Source: Gemmatimonadota bacterium (GTDB taxonomy: Bacteria; Latescibacterota; UBA2968; UBA8231). Taken from it: DNA of 64,000 nt. A model generated the notes under the pieces. The model saw only the letters and a list, made by a program, of their open reading frames with translations, was not told the DNA's origin and did no database searches. A program made the translations under genes and the position numbers. This document shows positions 14,238-22,710 of this stretch, piece by piece. The first letter of the stretch is position 1; each line of letters starts with the position of its first letter. The stretch spans positions 62,001 to 126,000 of the forward strand of contig JABHFS010000076.1 in NCBI GenBank assembly GCA_018672475.1, read 5' to 3'.

Positions 14238-16511
14238 TTGCATAATATACGCTATAGATCACCGCTAAAAGACGGTTTGGGTTGGGCGATCCTCCTGCTC
14301 GCCTTGGCGTTGCGCTGGCCTTTTCCCTCGCCGGAATGGTCCCATGTTGACGAGCGCGCCTTGGTGCTTTACCCCCTGGGTTTTTGGAGCGGCGACTTCA
14401 ATCCACATTTTTTTAATTATCCGACATTCACGCTCTATATAGCTTCGGCGCTGTATTATGTGTATTTCCTGTTCTTTAGCACGCAATCACTAGAATACTT
14501 TGTCGCCTACCGCTATTTTGTCGATCCCATCGATCTGCTCGCCATAGCCCGTACGGCCAATACGCTGGTGTCGGCGGCGACGGTTGCGGTGTGCATGGCG
14601 GTCGGTCGACGGCTCTACGGCAGGACAGGGGGCTATCTGGCGGGTGTGGTGTTAGCGGTTATGCCACTGCATGCGCGCTTTGCCCATCTGGCGATAACCG
14701 ATGTGGCGGCTGGTTTGTTTACGGCCTTAGCAGTGCTCTATGGCGTCAAGATCGTGCAAGAGCGGCGACGGAGCGACATAGTGTTGGCCGGCGTTTGCGC
14801 CGGGTTGGCGGCGGCCAGCAAATATCCGGCAGGGTTGGCGTTGGTGCCGGTGCTGGTAGCCTGTTTGCTCAGCCGTCCCTGGCGCGAGATTGCGACGCGG
14901 TCTTCGCTTGTGGTGCTTGCGGCACCGGTGATCGCCGCCGGGTTGAGCTTTGTCGTGGCTAGTCCCTATGTCTTACTCGATTGGTCTGCGTTCCGGGAAT
15001 CATTTGCGGCGATGGCCGGAGAACATTTGCTGAGCACGAGCCATGCCGGCGATGACCCAGCCTGGTGGTACTGGTTGCGCCACAATTTTCGCTATGGCTT
15101 AGGTTGGGCGGGTTTGCCGGTATTGGCTGTTTCGTTGCTGTGGCCAACGGTTGGTCGGCGGCGGGAGGAATGGGTCGTGGTGGTAGGGGCGGTGGTCTTT
15201 GTATTATTATTATTATTGGCCAGCTCGGTTTTTATGCGCTATGCGCAACCACTGGCCCCGTTGCTGGCGATATTGTTGGCCCGTTCCGGGGTCGTGTTTA
15301 CATCCCGTCGCGGCTTGTTGGCTGTTTATTTGTTCTTGGTATTGGCCGAACCGCTCTATTCTACTGCGCGGCAGCGGTCTTTGCTCGGTGGCGAGGACAC
15401 GCGGGCGCAGGCGCAGGAGTGGTTGGAGGCGCGCGTGCCACAGGGGCAACGCTATCTGCAGGTACCTAATAGGGGTGGACGAATCCCGATGCTCCGGTCC
15501 GATCAGATCATGGTTCGCATGCAGCCCTTCATCAACAGTTACGGGATCGAGCAAATGGAGGATTCGTTTCGGCTGCTGGCGGAGGGGCCGGAATTGCCGA
15601 GCTTATCCGTAGATTGGACCTTGGACAACTACCTGCAAGGGGTGGGTCAGGGGGAGCCGAACGGGGAATTCTTAGTTTGTCTTTATCGCCATCCTTTGGC
15701 GCAGATGACCCACCTGGATTCGCTGGATTGGGCCCAGGTAGAAGGCCAGGTTGAATGGTTGGTCGGGTTCAATACTGGGGGGGCAACAGATGCGGCCTTT
15801 GATCAGGTGGATTGGCATTTTGTGCCCATCGGCGATTTCGCTCTGATCGAGCGCTCTGGTCCGGATATCCACATCGGTCGCTTGCCGTGGTATGGCCAGG
15901 AGAAAACGGCCACCGCCCGGTCGTTCTTCAGCGCCTATAGTTTGCTTCTGGCAGGTAACAAGGCCGTAAAGGAGGAGCGTTGGGGCGAAGCGGTGGCCGC
16001 CTATAAGGCATTTGTCGATACTCCTTATCCACTCAACGAATACTTCACGGTCAAATATTTATATCAGATGTTTATAGGCACCGGTCAGTCGTTGGCGGCG
16101 TTGGGCGACAGTGAGGGCGCTGAAAAGGCCTGGCTGCGCGCGGCCAAGATGATCCTTAGCTCGGCTGATCCGTATTTCCATCTGGGGTTGATGTTCGCTG
16201 ATCACAAGGACTATAATCGATCGGCAGAATACTATATCAAAGCGGCCGAGCTCGAACCCGACGATGTGATTATTCTCTTCAATCTGGGCGTGGTTTTGTT
16301 GGAATTGGGTCGTTTGCAAGAATGCATTGCGGTCTTGGAGCGCGCGGCGGTTTTGGCCCCCGGAGTCGATACCTTGCTCAAACTCACGATAGCTTATGGC
16401 CGCAACGGGCAACTCGCCCAAGCGCGGGCGGCCTTCGCTCGCGCACGCGCACTCGGTCCGCAGCATCCGCAGGTAGCGGCTATCGCGCGGGCGATGGCCC
16501 AGCAGCGCTGA
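14238..16511 (+). CDS. GT39/ArnT-like membrane glycosyltransferase with C-terminal TPRs
   Basis: A fusion of an integral-membrane dolichyl-phosphate-mannose-type (GT39/PMT/ArnT) glycosyltransferase with a periplasmic tetratricopeptide domain. The N-terminal part (residues about 1-380) has roughly ten hydrophobic helices. The catalytic acidic pair of the family is in the first loop (SHVDERALVLYPLGF), and HARFAHLAITDVAAGLF with SKYPAGLAL follow as usual. After a soluble region (about 390-560), TPR-like repeats run from about residue 580 to the end (YFHLGLMFADHKDYNRSAEY and similar). The start is uncertain: TTG 14238 opens the frame without a clear ribosome site. The last 32 bases overlap the convergent lipoprotein gene. 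Confidence 0.8.
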   Translation: MHNIRYRSPLKDGLGWAILLLALALRWPFPSPEWSHVDERALVLYPLGFWSGDFNPHFFNYPTFTLYIASALYYVYFLFFSTQSLEYFVAYRYFVDPIDLLAIARTANTLVSAATVAVCMAVGRRLYGRTGGYLAGVVLAVMPLHARFAHLAITDVAAGLFTALAVLYGVKIVQERRRSDIVLAGVCAGLAAASKYPAGLALVPVLVACLLSRPWREIATRSSLVVLAAPVIAAGLSFVVASPYVLLDWSAFRESFAAMAGEHLLSTSHAGDDPAWWYWLRHNFRYGLGWAGLPVLAVSLLWPTVGRRREEWVVVVGAVVFVLLLLLASSVFMRYAQPLAPLLAILLARSGVVFTSRRGLLAVYLFLVLAEPLYSTARQRSLLGGEDTRAQAQEWLEARVPQGQRYLQVPNRGGRIPMLRSDQIMVRMQPFINSYGIEQMEDSFRLLAEGPELPSLSVDWTLDNYLQGVGQGEPNGEFLVCLYRHPLAQMTHLDSLDWAQVEGQVEWLVGFNTGGATDAAFDQVDWHFVPIGDFALIERSGPDIHIGRLPWYGQEKTATARSFFSAYSLLLAGNKAVKEERWGEAVAAYKAFVDTPYPLNEYFTVKYLYQMFIGTGQSLAALGDSEGAEKAWLRAAKMILSSADPYFHLGLMFADHKDYNRSAEYYIKAAELEPDDVIILFNLGVVLLELGRLQECIAVLERAAVLAPGVDTLLKLTIAYGRNGQLAQARAAFARARALGPQHPQVAAIARAMAQQR

Positions 16512-17538
16512 GACCACATTGCTCGAAGAGGCGCTGCCACGTTTGCGCGTGGTGTTGGATCGCTTGTTCGAAGAGTGCCCAGGGGCCTTGCGGATTCTTC
16601 AGCCGCAATTGCGTCGTGCGATAGACGAGAAAGGCCTCGGGCGCCTCGTCTTGCTGCGCCAAGCGGTTCATTAAGGCCAAGTAGCTACGACCCTGACGAT
16701 GGACGCGGCTCAGGTAGGGCTGGATACGGCCGGCGTAAAATTTCCTAAATATAGTGTGCATGGTACGGGCGGCTGGTGTCGGGCGGCCGTTAAAACAGAC
16801 GGTCTTTTTCGCTAGGCGTTTTTCGACGGCGGCCGCCGCCGCGTTGAGATAGTGGGTCAGGTATTCCACCGAATGCATAAGTTGGCCGCCGTAACGGCGT
16901 TTTTGCAAGGTGTAATAATGGCCTTCGAGCGTCTCGCTGTCGATAGTGAAGGCACTATCGCCCAGGTGCGGCTGCAGGTCGATGAAATAACGCAGGGCTT
17001 CCTCGATCGCTGGGCCTTCACTACCGGCAATCGGCAGTGGTTTGCTTGCCAGCGAAAATTGCTCGGCGAATTCGGGGCCGGCGAACGTGGCGTTCCAAAA
17101 GGCACGGGCGATATCCCGTTCTTTGGCGTTGATGGCTTCTGCGAGTAGCGCAGTTAATTTATCGTCTGCGTTCTCGTCGGTTTCCAGGGTATCTTGACAA
17201 GTTCGTGCCAGCGCCAAAAAACGATGTTCGTAGAGCAATCGCTGGCTTGCGGCCAAGACTTTGCCAAGACCGCTATTGCGCGCGGCGACCAATTCGGCCA
17301 GCCCACACTTTTTCAACGAGACCAGGTCGAGCAGGCCGATGCGCAGGTCTTCTTGTTGCAATAGAAGATCGCGGTGGCGGGGGTAGGATTTTAGCGCGGA
17401 GGCAAAGGCGCCTTCTTCGACGACGGGGGTGCCGGTAGCATTATTGACGCGGGAAAGATAGTCGTCGAGCATGTCGCCTGCTTCGTCCTCACCGCAGCCG
17501 CTTAAGGCCAATAGGCATAACAAACCGAATGCGATCAT
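16480..17538 (-). CDS. DUF3080-type lipoprotein
   Basis: A predicted lipoprotein: the signal MIAFGLLCLLALSGCGEDEA has the lipobox ALSGC with Cys15. The mature part is mainly alpha-helical (DYLSRVNNATGTPVV, CGLAELVAARNSGLGKVLAA, and a C-terminal helix rich in Q/R). The pattern matches DUF3080 as I remember it, a family of unknown function seen chiefly in Gammaproteobacteria, so transfer is possible. The 352-residue length fits. It overlaps the upstream DUF2784 gene by 4 bases (ATGA-type coupling), so the two form an operon. Its 3' end overlaps the convergent glycosyltransferase by 32 bases. Confidence 0.7.
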   Translation of the reverse strand: MIAFGLLCLLALSGCGEDEAGDMLDDYLSRVNNATGTPVVEEGAFASALKSYPRHRDLLLQQEDLRIGLLDLVSLKKCGLAELVAARNSGLGKVLAASQRLLYEHRFLALARTCQDTLETDENADDKLTALLAEAINAKERDIARAFWNATFAGPEFAEQFSLASKPLPIAGSEGPAIEEALRYFIDLQPHLGDSAFTIDSETLEGHYYTLQKRRYGGQLMHSVEYLTHYLNAAAAAVEKRLAKKTVCFNGRPTPAARTMHTIFRKFYAGRIQPYLSRVHRQGRSYLALMNRLAQQDEAPEAFLVYRTTQLRLKNPQGPWALFEQAIQHHAQTWQRLFEQCGLSAAGPSPAR

Positions 17539-17900
17539 ATTCTTCGTCGCCTTCTCCAGACATAGCCGTAGGCCAGCAAATTAAGAGCGAGCACGCCCAA
17601 GCCCATCGAAATTTGCACGGTGCGCGTTAGGCCCGAAGGATAGATCAGCGGCAACAGGTAATGTCCGATGAAATCGCCTTCGTAACCTGCCGCGCCGGCG
17701 TGCCAACGCAGCTCGTTTTCCCACGGCGTTAGCGGGCAATACCAACCGGCCAGTTCGACGACGGCCGACCATGTTACGGCGGGCAGGTGTACGAGTGCGG
17801 CGCGGGGCCAGCGCAGGCTGAGCAGGCCACCGGCCACGGCAAAGAGGATAAAGGCGGCATGGAATAGCACCAGTAGGTCGGCGAGTAATCCGTAGGGCAA
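17535..17900 (-). CDS. DUF2784 family small membrane protein
   Basis: A roughly 121-residue membrane protein with four hydrophobic segments. It begins LPYGLLADLLVLFHAAFILF and contains the family-like stretches VELAGWYCPLTPWENELR and GHYLLPLIYPSGLTR. This pattern is characteristic of DUF2784 (function unknown). I start at the TTG ending at 17900, because further upstream the frame lies inside the sulfatase 3' end; the sulfatase stop at 17905 is 5 bases before it, suggesting coupling. It overlaps the DUF3080 lipoprotein start by 4 bases. The pair may be a membrane-associated two-protein unit; no activity is known. Confidence 0.75.
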   Translation of the reverse strand: MPYGLLADLLVLFHAAFILFAVAGGLLSLRWPRAALVHLPAVTWSAVVELAGWYCPLTPWENELRWHAGAAGYEGDFIGHYLLPLIYPSGLTRTVQISMGLGVLALNLLAYGYVWRRRRRI

Positions 17901-17904
17901 GCTT

Positions 17905-19245
17905 CTAACCCAGGCGTTGGCGCAAACGGCGCGATAAATTGGCGATAAGTTCGGGTGATGTATCGGCAATATTGTGTAATTCGTCAGGGTCTTGTGACAG
18001 GTCGTAGAGTTCGTCGACGTCGTTGTAGTTTTTAATATATTTATGTGTCGCAGTGCGGATGCAGCGGAAGTTTTGCAGGGCGGCGACGGTTTCTTCGCGG
18101 TGGGTGTCGGTTTCTTCTTTGAGCACGGGTGCGAGTGAGCGTGCGTCTATGCCCGCTTGCGGTCCGAGTCCGGCGAATTCGCACAAGGTGGCGTTGAGGT
18201 CAATCAGTTCACAGAGTGCGTCGGAGACTCGGCCGCCTTTGATGTCGGGGCCGGCGATGATCAGCGGCACCCGCAGGCTGGCCTCGTAGGCGGCGCTCTT
18301 GGTATAGAGCCCGTGGTCGCCGAGCAATTCGCCGTGGTCGGAGGCGAAGACGATATAAGTGTTGTCGAGCTGGCCGCGTTTTTCGAGCGCGGACAAAATC
18401 AGGCCGACCTGGTCGTCGATCAATTCGGTGGCGGCGCAATATTGGCGGCGAGTTTCTGCCACCTTTTCGGGGGGTAAGTCCTCAACGCGTCGTTTGACCC
18501 ACTCGGGTTTGCCTTCGAGTGCGTCGAAGACGGCGGGCGGGACTGATGCGTCGCGGTAACGCTCGCCATATTCGGCGGGCGGGTCATAAGGATCATGCGG
18601 CCCGACGAAGCTCACGAAGTAGTGCCAGGGAAAGTCGTCGGGCGCGTTTTCGATCCACTCGGCGGCGCGGCGGCCGATATAGCTGTCTTCGAAGTCTTCG
18701 CTGGCCAGCGGTGAGTCGCGGCAGTCGGCGACCCAGCTGTCAGCGCTGCGCCGCATATAATCCTCGTGAAAGCGTTGCAACTGCCCCTTCTCCGCGAGAT
18801 AGTGCGTATACGGGCCGACTGGTGTGGCGGAAAAGCCGGCGTGCATCTTGCCCTCGCATTCTTCTGGGTGCGTGAAGCCCCAGCTATAGGTGCAGGGCCG
18901 GTCGCCGTAGCGACCGTTGTAGCCATCGGTCTTGCGCAGGTCGAGTTTGCCGACGCAACCGACGCGATAACCCGCGTCGCGAAGGCGCTGGTAGTAGGTG
19001 GTGGTATCGGGCGGTAATATGCCGGCGTTGCCCAAGCAGCCTAGGCGGCCTGGTTGCATGCCGGAGGCCAGGCCGATACGCGCGGGGGCGCAGACCGGGG
19101 CGTTGGTAGTGCATTGCGAGAAGCGCACGCCGCGCGCGGCGAGGCGGTCGAGGTTGGGGGTTTGCAGAAAGTAAGCGCCGGCCGAGCCGAGATAGTCGTG
19201 GCGGTGTTGGTCGTCCATGATAAAGAGCAGATTGGGTTTAGACAT
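17905..19245 (-). CDS. Sulfatase, type I (choline-sulfatase-like)
   Basis: A formylglycine-dependent sulfatase. The N-terminal metal site is NLLFIMDDQHRHDYLG, and the modification motif is Cys52-Ala-Pro-Ala-Arg (NAPVCAPARIGLASG), the canonical C-x-P-x-R. IVFASDHGELLGDHG supplies the later metal ligands and ETVAALQNFRCIRTATHKYI the C-terminal region. It has 446 residues with no obvious signal peptide, so a cytoplasmic or non-classically exported enzyme is likely. An AGGAAA site precedes the ATG. The upstream side is non-coding; downstream it leads into DUF2784. The substrate could be a sulfated sugar or a small sulfate ester. No formylglycine-generating enzyme is in the window. Confidence 0.92.
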   Translation of the reverse strand: MSKPNLLFIMDDQHRHDYLGSAGAYFLQTPNLDRLAARGVRFSQCTTNAPVCAPARIGLASGMQPGRLGCLGNAGILPPDTTTYYQRLRDAGYRVGCVGKLDLRKTDGYNGRYGDRPCTYSWGFTHPEECEGKMHAGFSATPVGPYTHYLAEKGQLQRFHEDYMRRSADSWVADCRDSPLASEDFEDSYIGRRAAEWIENAPDDFPWHYFVSFVGPHDPYDPPAEYGERYRDASVPPAVFDALEGKPEWVKRRVEDLPPEKVAETRRQYCAATELIDDQVGLILSALEKRGQLDNTYIVFASDHGELLGDHGLYTKSAAYEASLRVPLIIAGPDIKGGRVSDALCELIDLNATLCEFAGLGPQAGIDARSLAPVLKEETDTHREETVAALQNFRCIRTATHKYIKNYNDVDELYDLSQDPDELHNIADTSPELIANLSRRLRQRLG

Positions 19246-19472
19246 GGTGGGTTTCCTGTGATGTCGTTGTCGGCATAATGGTTTTTAAGCCATATGTGTC
19301 ATGGAATTCAAGATAGAGCGGTCGGATGCGGACGGCAACATTTAGCCTTGATCCGAGTGGGGCCTATTCGACGTAATTTGACTTGACGCCTTGGAAAGAT
19401 CCACAATCTCTTGCATTTTGTATTGCTCAGTAATCCATTTGACTCACACTTTGGCCTGCCGGTGCTTTTACG

Positions 19473-20651
19473 ATGAAGAACCTGTTACTCCTTTTCGCTG
19501 CAATCACAATCGCGCTATTGATGGCGGAGGGGGTCGCGCGCCTGGTGCTGACCGTCCCACCTCGACTCGTCTCCGTCGATACCAATACCGGCGAGACACT
19601 GGTCAAGATAGCACCGGACAACTTGACGATCTTCACCCCCGCCGGTACGAGGTTGCGTGCGAATATGCGGGTCAAAATCCTCAATGAACGCCTGACGAAA
19701 CGCGATATCGACATCGAGACCAACTCATTGGGTTATCGCAATCGGGAATTGCAAGAGAAGACGCTTACCAGGGTGTTGTTTTTGGGTGATTCCATTACCT
19801 TCGAAGATTACGCCCAGGAAGCTGAGACCTGGGTGCGCCAGGTCGAAACGCGTTCTTGGGGAACCCCCCTTCCCCTCGAAACGATCAATGCGTCGAAGGG
19901 GGGCATTAGCATGAGCGACGAACTAGCGATCTTAGAGGAGACGGGGCTTAGCACTCAGCCCGATATTGTGGTGCTCGCATTCTATCTCAACGACCTTCGC
20001 GAGTCCTATGGATTTCAGGTCGGACGGCTCCCAGGTTGGTTAGACCGCAGTTACCTGGCGTGGTTATTGAGCAAGAGCTTCAATATCTTCAGCGTCGAAA
20101 TGGATATCAGGCGCTTTAGAGACGGGGAAATGCAAGCCTTCGCCGATGAGATCGCACAACGCGTGCAGCCCCGCGAAGGAAATCCCTTGCAAGACCGCTC
20201 GGCCTTCTACCACGAAGTGCTGGAACAACTGCACGATTGGGGAGGCAGCTTTAGCGATCAACACTGGGACTATATGGCCCCGCTCTTCCATCGCTTCCGG
20301 GACCTCGCCGAGCAACACGATTTTCAGCCCCTAATCCTCATTTTTCCCGTCGATTTGCAAATCTATGCCGAGTTTACCGAGGATTACCCGCAACGGAAGG
20401 TTGCGGCGATAGCCCGAAGCCTGGACATCCCGGTTCTGGACCTGCTCTCTATATTACGTAAAATAGAACAGCCGCAGCGCCTCTTACATGACCACTGCCA
20501 CTATACGACATTGGGCGATGACGTGCTCTCACAGGAAATCTTGGCCTTCATCCAGGATAATAGCGTTATTCGCCGCGATGAAGAGGTCCCGCCGCATCTC
20601 AAACTTCCCACTGGGCAGGATGAACCCTTTGATCATTTCATTCAGCATTAA
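19473..20651 (+). CDS. SGNH/GDSL hydrolase-like membrane-anchored protein
   Basis: An SGNH-fold esterase-like protein with an N-terminal signal anchor (MKNLLLLFAAITIALLMAEG), so it faces the periplasm. Block I is VLFLGDSITFEDY with nucleophile Ser107. A GGISMSDELAILEE block supplies the glycine region, and VLAFYLNDLRESYG contains the Asn block. LHDHCHYTTLGDDVL provides the catalytic Asp-x-x-His near the C-terminus. It has 392 residues. Proteins of this layout often deacetylate or acetylate surface polysaccharides, which would fit the nearby GT39 protein, but that is inference. It stands alone between non-coding or decayed DNA on both sides. Confidence 0.8.
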   Translation: MKNLLLLFAAITIALLMAEGVARLVLTVPPRLVSVDTNTGETLVKIAPDNLTIFTPAGTRLRANMRVKILNERLTKRDIDIETNSLGYRNRELQEKTLTRVLFLGDSITFEDYAQEAETWVRQVETRSWGTPLPLETINASKGGISMSDELAILEETGLSTQPDIVVLAFYLNDLRESYGFQVGRLPGWLDRSYLAWLLSKSFNIFSVEMDIRRFRDGEMQAFADEIAQRVQPREGNPLQDRSAFYHEVLEQLHDWGGSFSDQHWDYMAPLFHRFRDLAEQHDFQPLILIFPVDLQIYAEFTEDYPQRKVAAIARSLDIPVLDLLSILRKIEQPQRLLHDHCHYTTLGDDVLSQEILAFIQDNSVIRRDEEVPPHLKLPTGQDEPFDHFIQH

Positions 20652-20770
20652 ACAAAGGCGTGCGTGCGGCCCGGCAGGAACGGAACGATGCCTCGCTGGT
20701 AAGCACGTAGCCAATGTACACCTGGAGCTGTGGGTGCCGAGTTTTGGCATACGAGAATGGGGCTAAAACT

Positions 20771-21279
20771 TTATAACAGGTCTGTAAAAAGTTGCTTTTG
20801 CCGTGTTTTCAATTGGTAATTTTCGTGGCTTCTCATCTTGTCGATATCCGCCGCATGTAGGTCCTGCACGATCATCTCGTCCTGAATCTTGTCGATTTGC
20901 GTATGAGCAAGGATTTCGGCATCCGGTGCGGTGATCATCGCGCCGCCGGGATGATAGGGTTGGTTCATGTGGTCGACCGGCAAGCTGTCGACGACTCCGG
21001 CTTTGCCCACTTGGTCTGTAACTAGGATAAAAGAGTAATTCTCCCACGCCCGGATGGTGTAGCGGGTCAGCAGCTTGTGCAGGTGTCTGCGCGCATGTCG
21101 TTCGGATTTCGGGCGTGTTGGGCGTATTGTGCCCATGCACGACCCGTTCCGGGAACAGAATCAGCTCAATGCCCTGTGCCGTGGCTTGGCGGCTGAAGGC
21201 TGCAATATTGCTTAAGGCTTTATCAGGCTCACCTAAAAAAACCATTCATACTGACACAGGCGACGCGTATATTTTGCAT
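20771..21279 (-). pseudogene. Carbon-nitrogen hydrolase (nitrilase family) pseudogene
   Basis: On the minus strand from ATG 21279 (AGGGA site upstream) the frame reads MQNIRVACVSMNGF and is then shifted by one base in a run of seven T (21236-21242). In the next frame it continues LGEPDKALSNIAAFSRQATA then QGIELILFPERVVHGHNTPN, with the nitrilase catalytic Glu (FPE). A third segment (from about 21060) reads AWENYSFILVTDQVGKAGVV, then GGAMITAPDAEILAHTQIDK to the stop at 20771, the normal C-terminus. About 100 central residues are missing, including the catalytic Lys and Cys. The homopolymer shift could be a sequencing error, but the central deletion cannot be explained that way. Confidence 0.8.
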
Positions 21280-21462
21280 GCTATTCCCTATTTGGATTTG
21301 TTAACCATCGAACTTGAGTATATCAGGTATTTTCGTGCGGGAGTATGCGACGATTGATTTCTTGCAAGACGAACTTATAGGGGAATCATATGCCGATCAA
21401 GCAACGGTATAGCGCCGAATATACACTGGACTTTCGCAAGGAAAATATCTAGGCCGACAGAC

Positions 21463-21570
21463 CGTCCTAATGTCTTGCTAATCATGACGGACCAACACCG
21501 GCACGTTTTGATGACCTGTGCGGGTGAAAGCATTGTCCGCACGCCGCAATGTAAGCGCATTATATCATAG
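21463..21570 (+). pseudogene. Sulfatase N-terminal stub
   Basis: A 35-codon frame reads RPNVLLIMTDQHRHVLMTCA then GESIVRTPQCKRIIS and stops. This is the start of a type I sulfatase (metal-binding DQHRH and the RTPNIDRIA-type element). The rest of the gene, including the Cys-x-Pro-x-Arg motif, is absent. No ribosome site or start codon directly precedes it. It is a truncated remnant next to the nitrilase pseudogene. Confidence 0.7.
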
Positions 21571-21651
21571 GGGGCGGCGGCTTGACCATATTCACAAATA
21601 AGAATAGAGTTAGCGGCGTCTTTAATTTACTTAAAAAGAAAGCTGGAATAA

Positions 21652-22464
21652 ATGAGCAAGAAAGCCATTCCCCCCATATTTCGCATGGCCCACGAAGACG
21701 TCTGGGAATTCCCGAAGCCGGATATGAGCCTGGTCCCGGAATTGATTAAATATTCCGCCGCCACGGTCTCTGTCGTTGCAAGAAATATCGTCGGCACGCC
21801 GAGCACGTTTTTCAGTGGCGTCGGCCCGCTATTCCGCGGCAAGGGCCACGATGTGTTGGGACCGGCGGTCACCCTGCAATACGCACCGCAACGCCCCGAC
21901 CTGATGCCCACGGGCGAATACGCGAAGATCGGTGACCAAAATCACCGGATTGCGGTGAATATTACGCAAGAAGGGTATGTGCTCGTCGTGCAAGCCGATG
22001 GCAATACGCGCAGCGGTGTATTGGGCGGCAATATGTTGCTAGCATTGCAAGAAAACCGCAAGGCCGCCGGTCTCGTCGTGCACGGCGTGATCCGCGACTA
22101 CGCCGAAGCCGCGACGCAGGATTTTCCGATCTGGACCCAGGACTCGAAGACTACGACCGATTACGACGCGCAGCACGATATCGCGCCTTTGGCGGTAAAT
22201 GGGCGCATCTCGATCGCCGGCAATACCGTGATGCCCGGTGACTGGATTCGCGCCGATGACGACGGCGTGTGTTTTTTTCCGGCGGACAAGATCGAAGAGG
22301 TGCTCGAAAATTGCAACAAGCACTGGTGGGAGCCGGCTGCCCGACACTACCTGTCTGAGGGCGGGCACTTGGATGATTGTTATCCTTTGCCGGAGCGTCG
22401 TTATACGGAAGCGGCGGCTTGGCAACGCGCGAATGGTCATTATGTGCCGGATGATATTGGATAG
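21652..22464 (+). CDS. RraA-like family protein (long variant)
   Basis: A 270-residue RraA-fold protein, longer than the first RraA-like gene of this window. Core motifs: YVLVVQADGNTRSGVLGGNM, AAGLVVHGVIRDYAEAATQD with the conserved Arg-Asp, and VMPGDWIRADDDGVCFFP. A C-terminal extension (HWWEPAARHYLSEGGHL...) is not part of the minimal fold. It is likely a metal-dependent aldolase, decarboxylase or isomerase acting on a sugar-derived 2-oxo acid; the precise substrate is unknown. ATG 21652 is preceded by GGA at suitable distance. Remnants of a sulfatase and a nitrilase lie upstream, suggesting it once belonged to a larger operon. Confidence 0.8.
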   Translation: MSKKAIPPIFRMAHEDVWEFPKPDMSLVPELIKYSAATVSVVARNIVGTPSTFFSGVGPLFRGKGHDVLGPAVTLQYAPQRPDLMPTGEYAKIGDQNHRIAVNITQEGYVLVVQADGNTRSGVLGGNMLLALQENRKAAGLVVHGVIRDYAEAATQDFPIWTQDSKTTTDYDAQHDIAPLAVNGRISIAGNTVMPGDWIRADDDGVCFFPADKIEEVLENCNKHWWEPAARHYLSEGGHLDDCYPLPERRYTEAAAWQRANGHYVPDDIG

Positions 22465-22484
22465 GAAGCATTTTTAGGATGCGT

Positions 22485-22590
22485 GTGGGGTGTGGAGGTG
22501 GGCTGCGGGGATGACCGCGCCGCCAGGCGAACATCTGGGTAAGTGGGGTGGGGTAATTGAGAGATGTGCAAGGGGTGGGGTGTCGGAAGG
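22485..22590. repeat. Possible dispersed intergenic repeat, copy B (weak)
   Basis: GGCTGCGGG at 22501-22509 and the following bases match 1141-1160 at 17 of 20 positions. The segment has the same G-rich/GGGGTG character as the other members and also sits directly behind a plus-strand gene. The similarity is short, so membership is tentative. Confidence 0.3.
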
Positions 22591-22614
22591 CTTCTAAGGC
22601 CGTAGTATTTATAG

Positions 22615-22654
22615 TCGACCCTATTTGCGTATTGATCATTGCAAATAGGGTCGA
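22615..22654. promoter_or_regulatory. 14-bp perfect inverted repeat upstream of PhyH gene
   Basis: TCGACCCTATTTGC (22615-22628) and GCAAATAGGGTCGA (22641-22654) are perfectly complementary around a 12-base spacer containing TGATCA. It ends 56 bases before the PhyH start codon. It may be a terminator for the RraA gene (only a weak T run follows), an operator, or an RNA hairpin in the leader. Confidence 0.6.
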
Positions 22655-22710
22655 TTTACGCTGGTGACGGCTCTATTTTTGCGAATATAGACGAACACGG
22701 GGAGACTGGG

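Noticed and set aside
20652-20770. Possible terminator or small RNA between the SGNH gene and the nitrilase pseudogene
   Set aside because: No stable stem with T run could be found.
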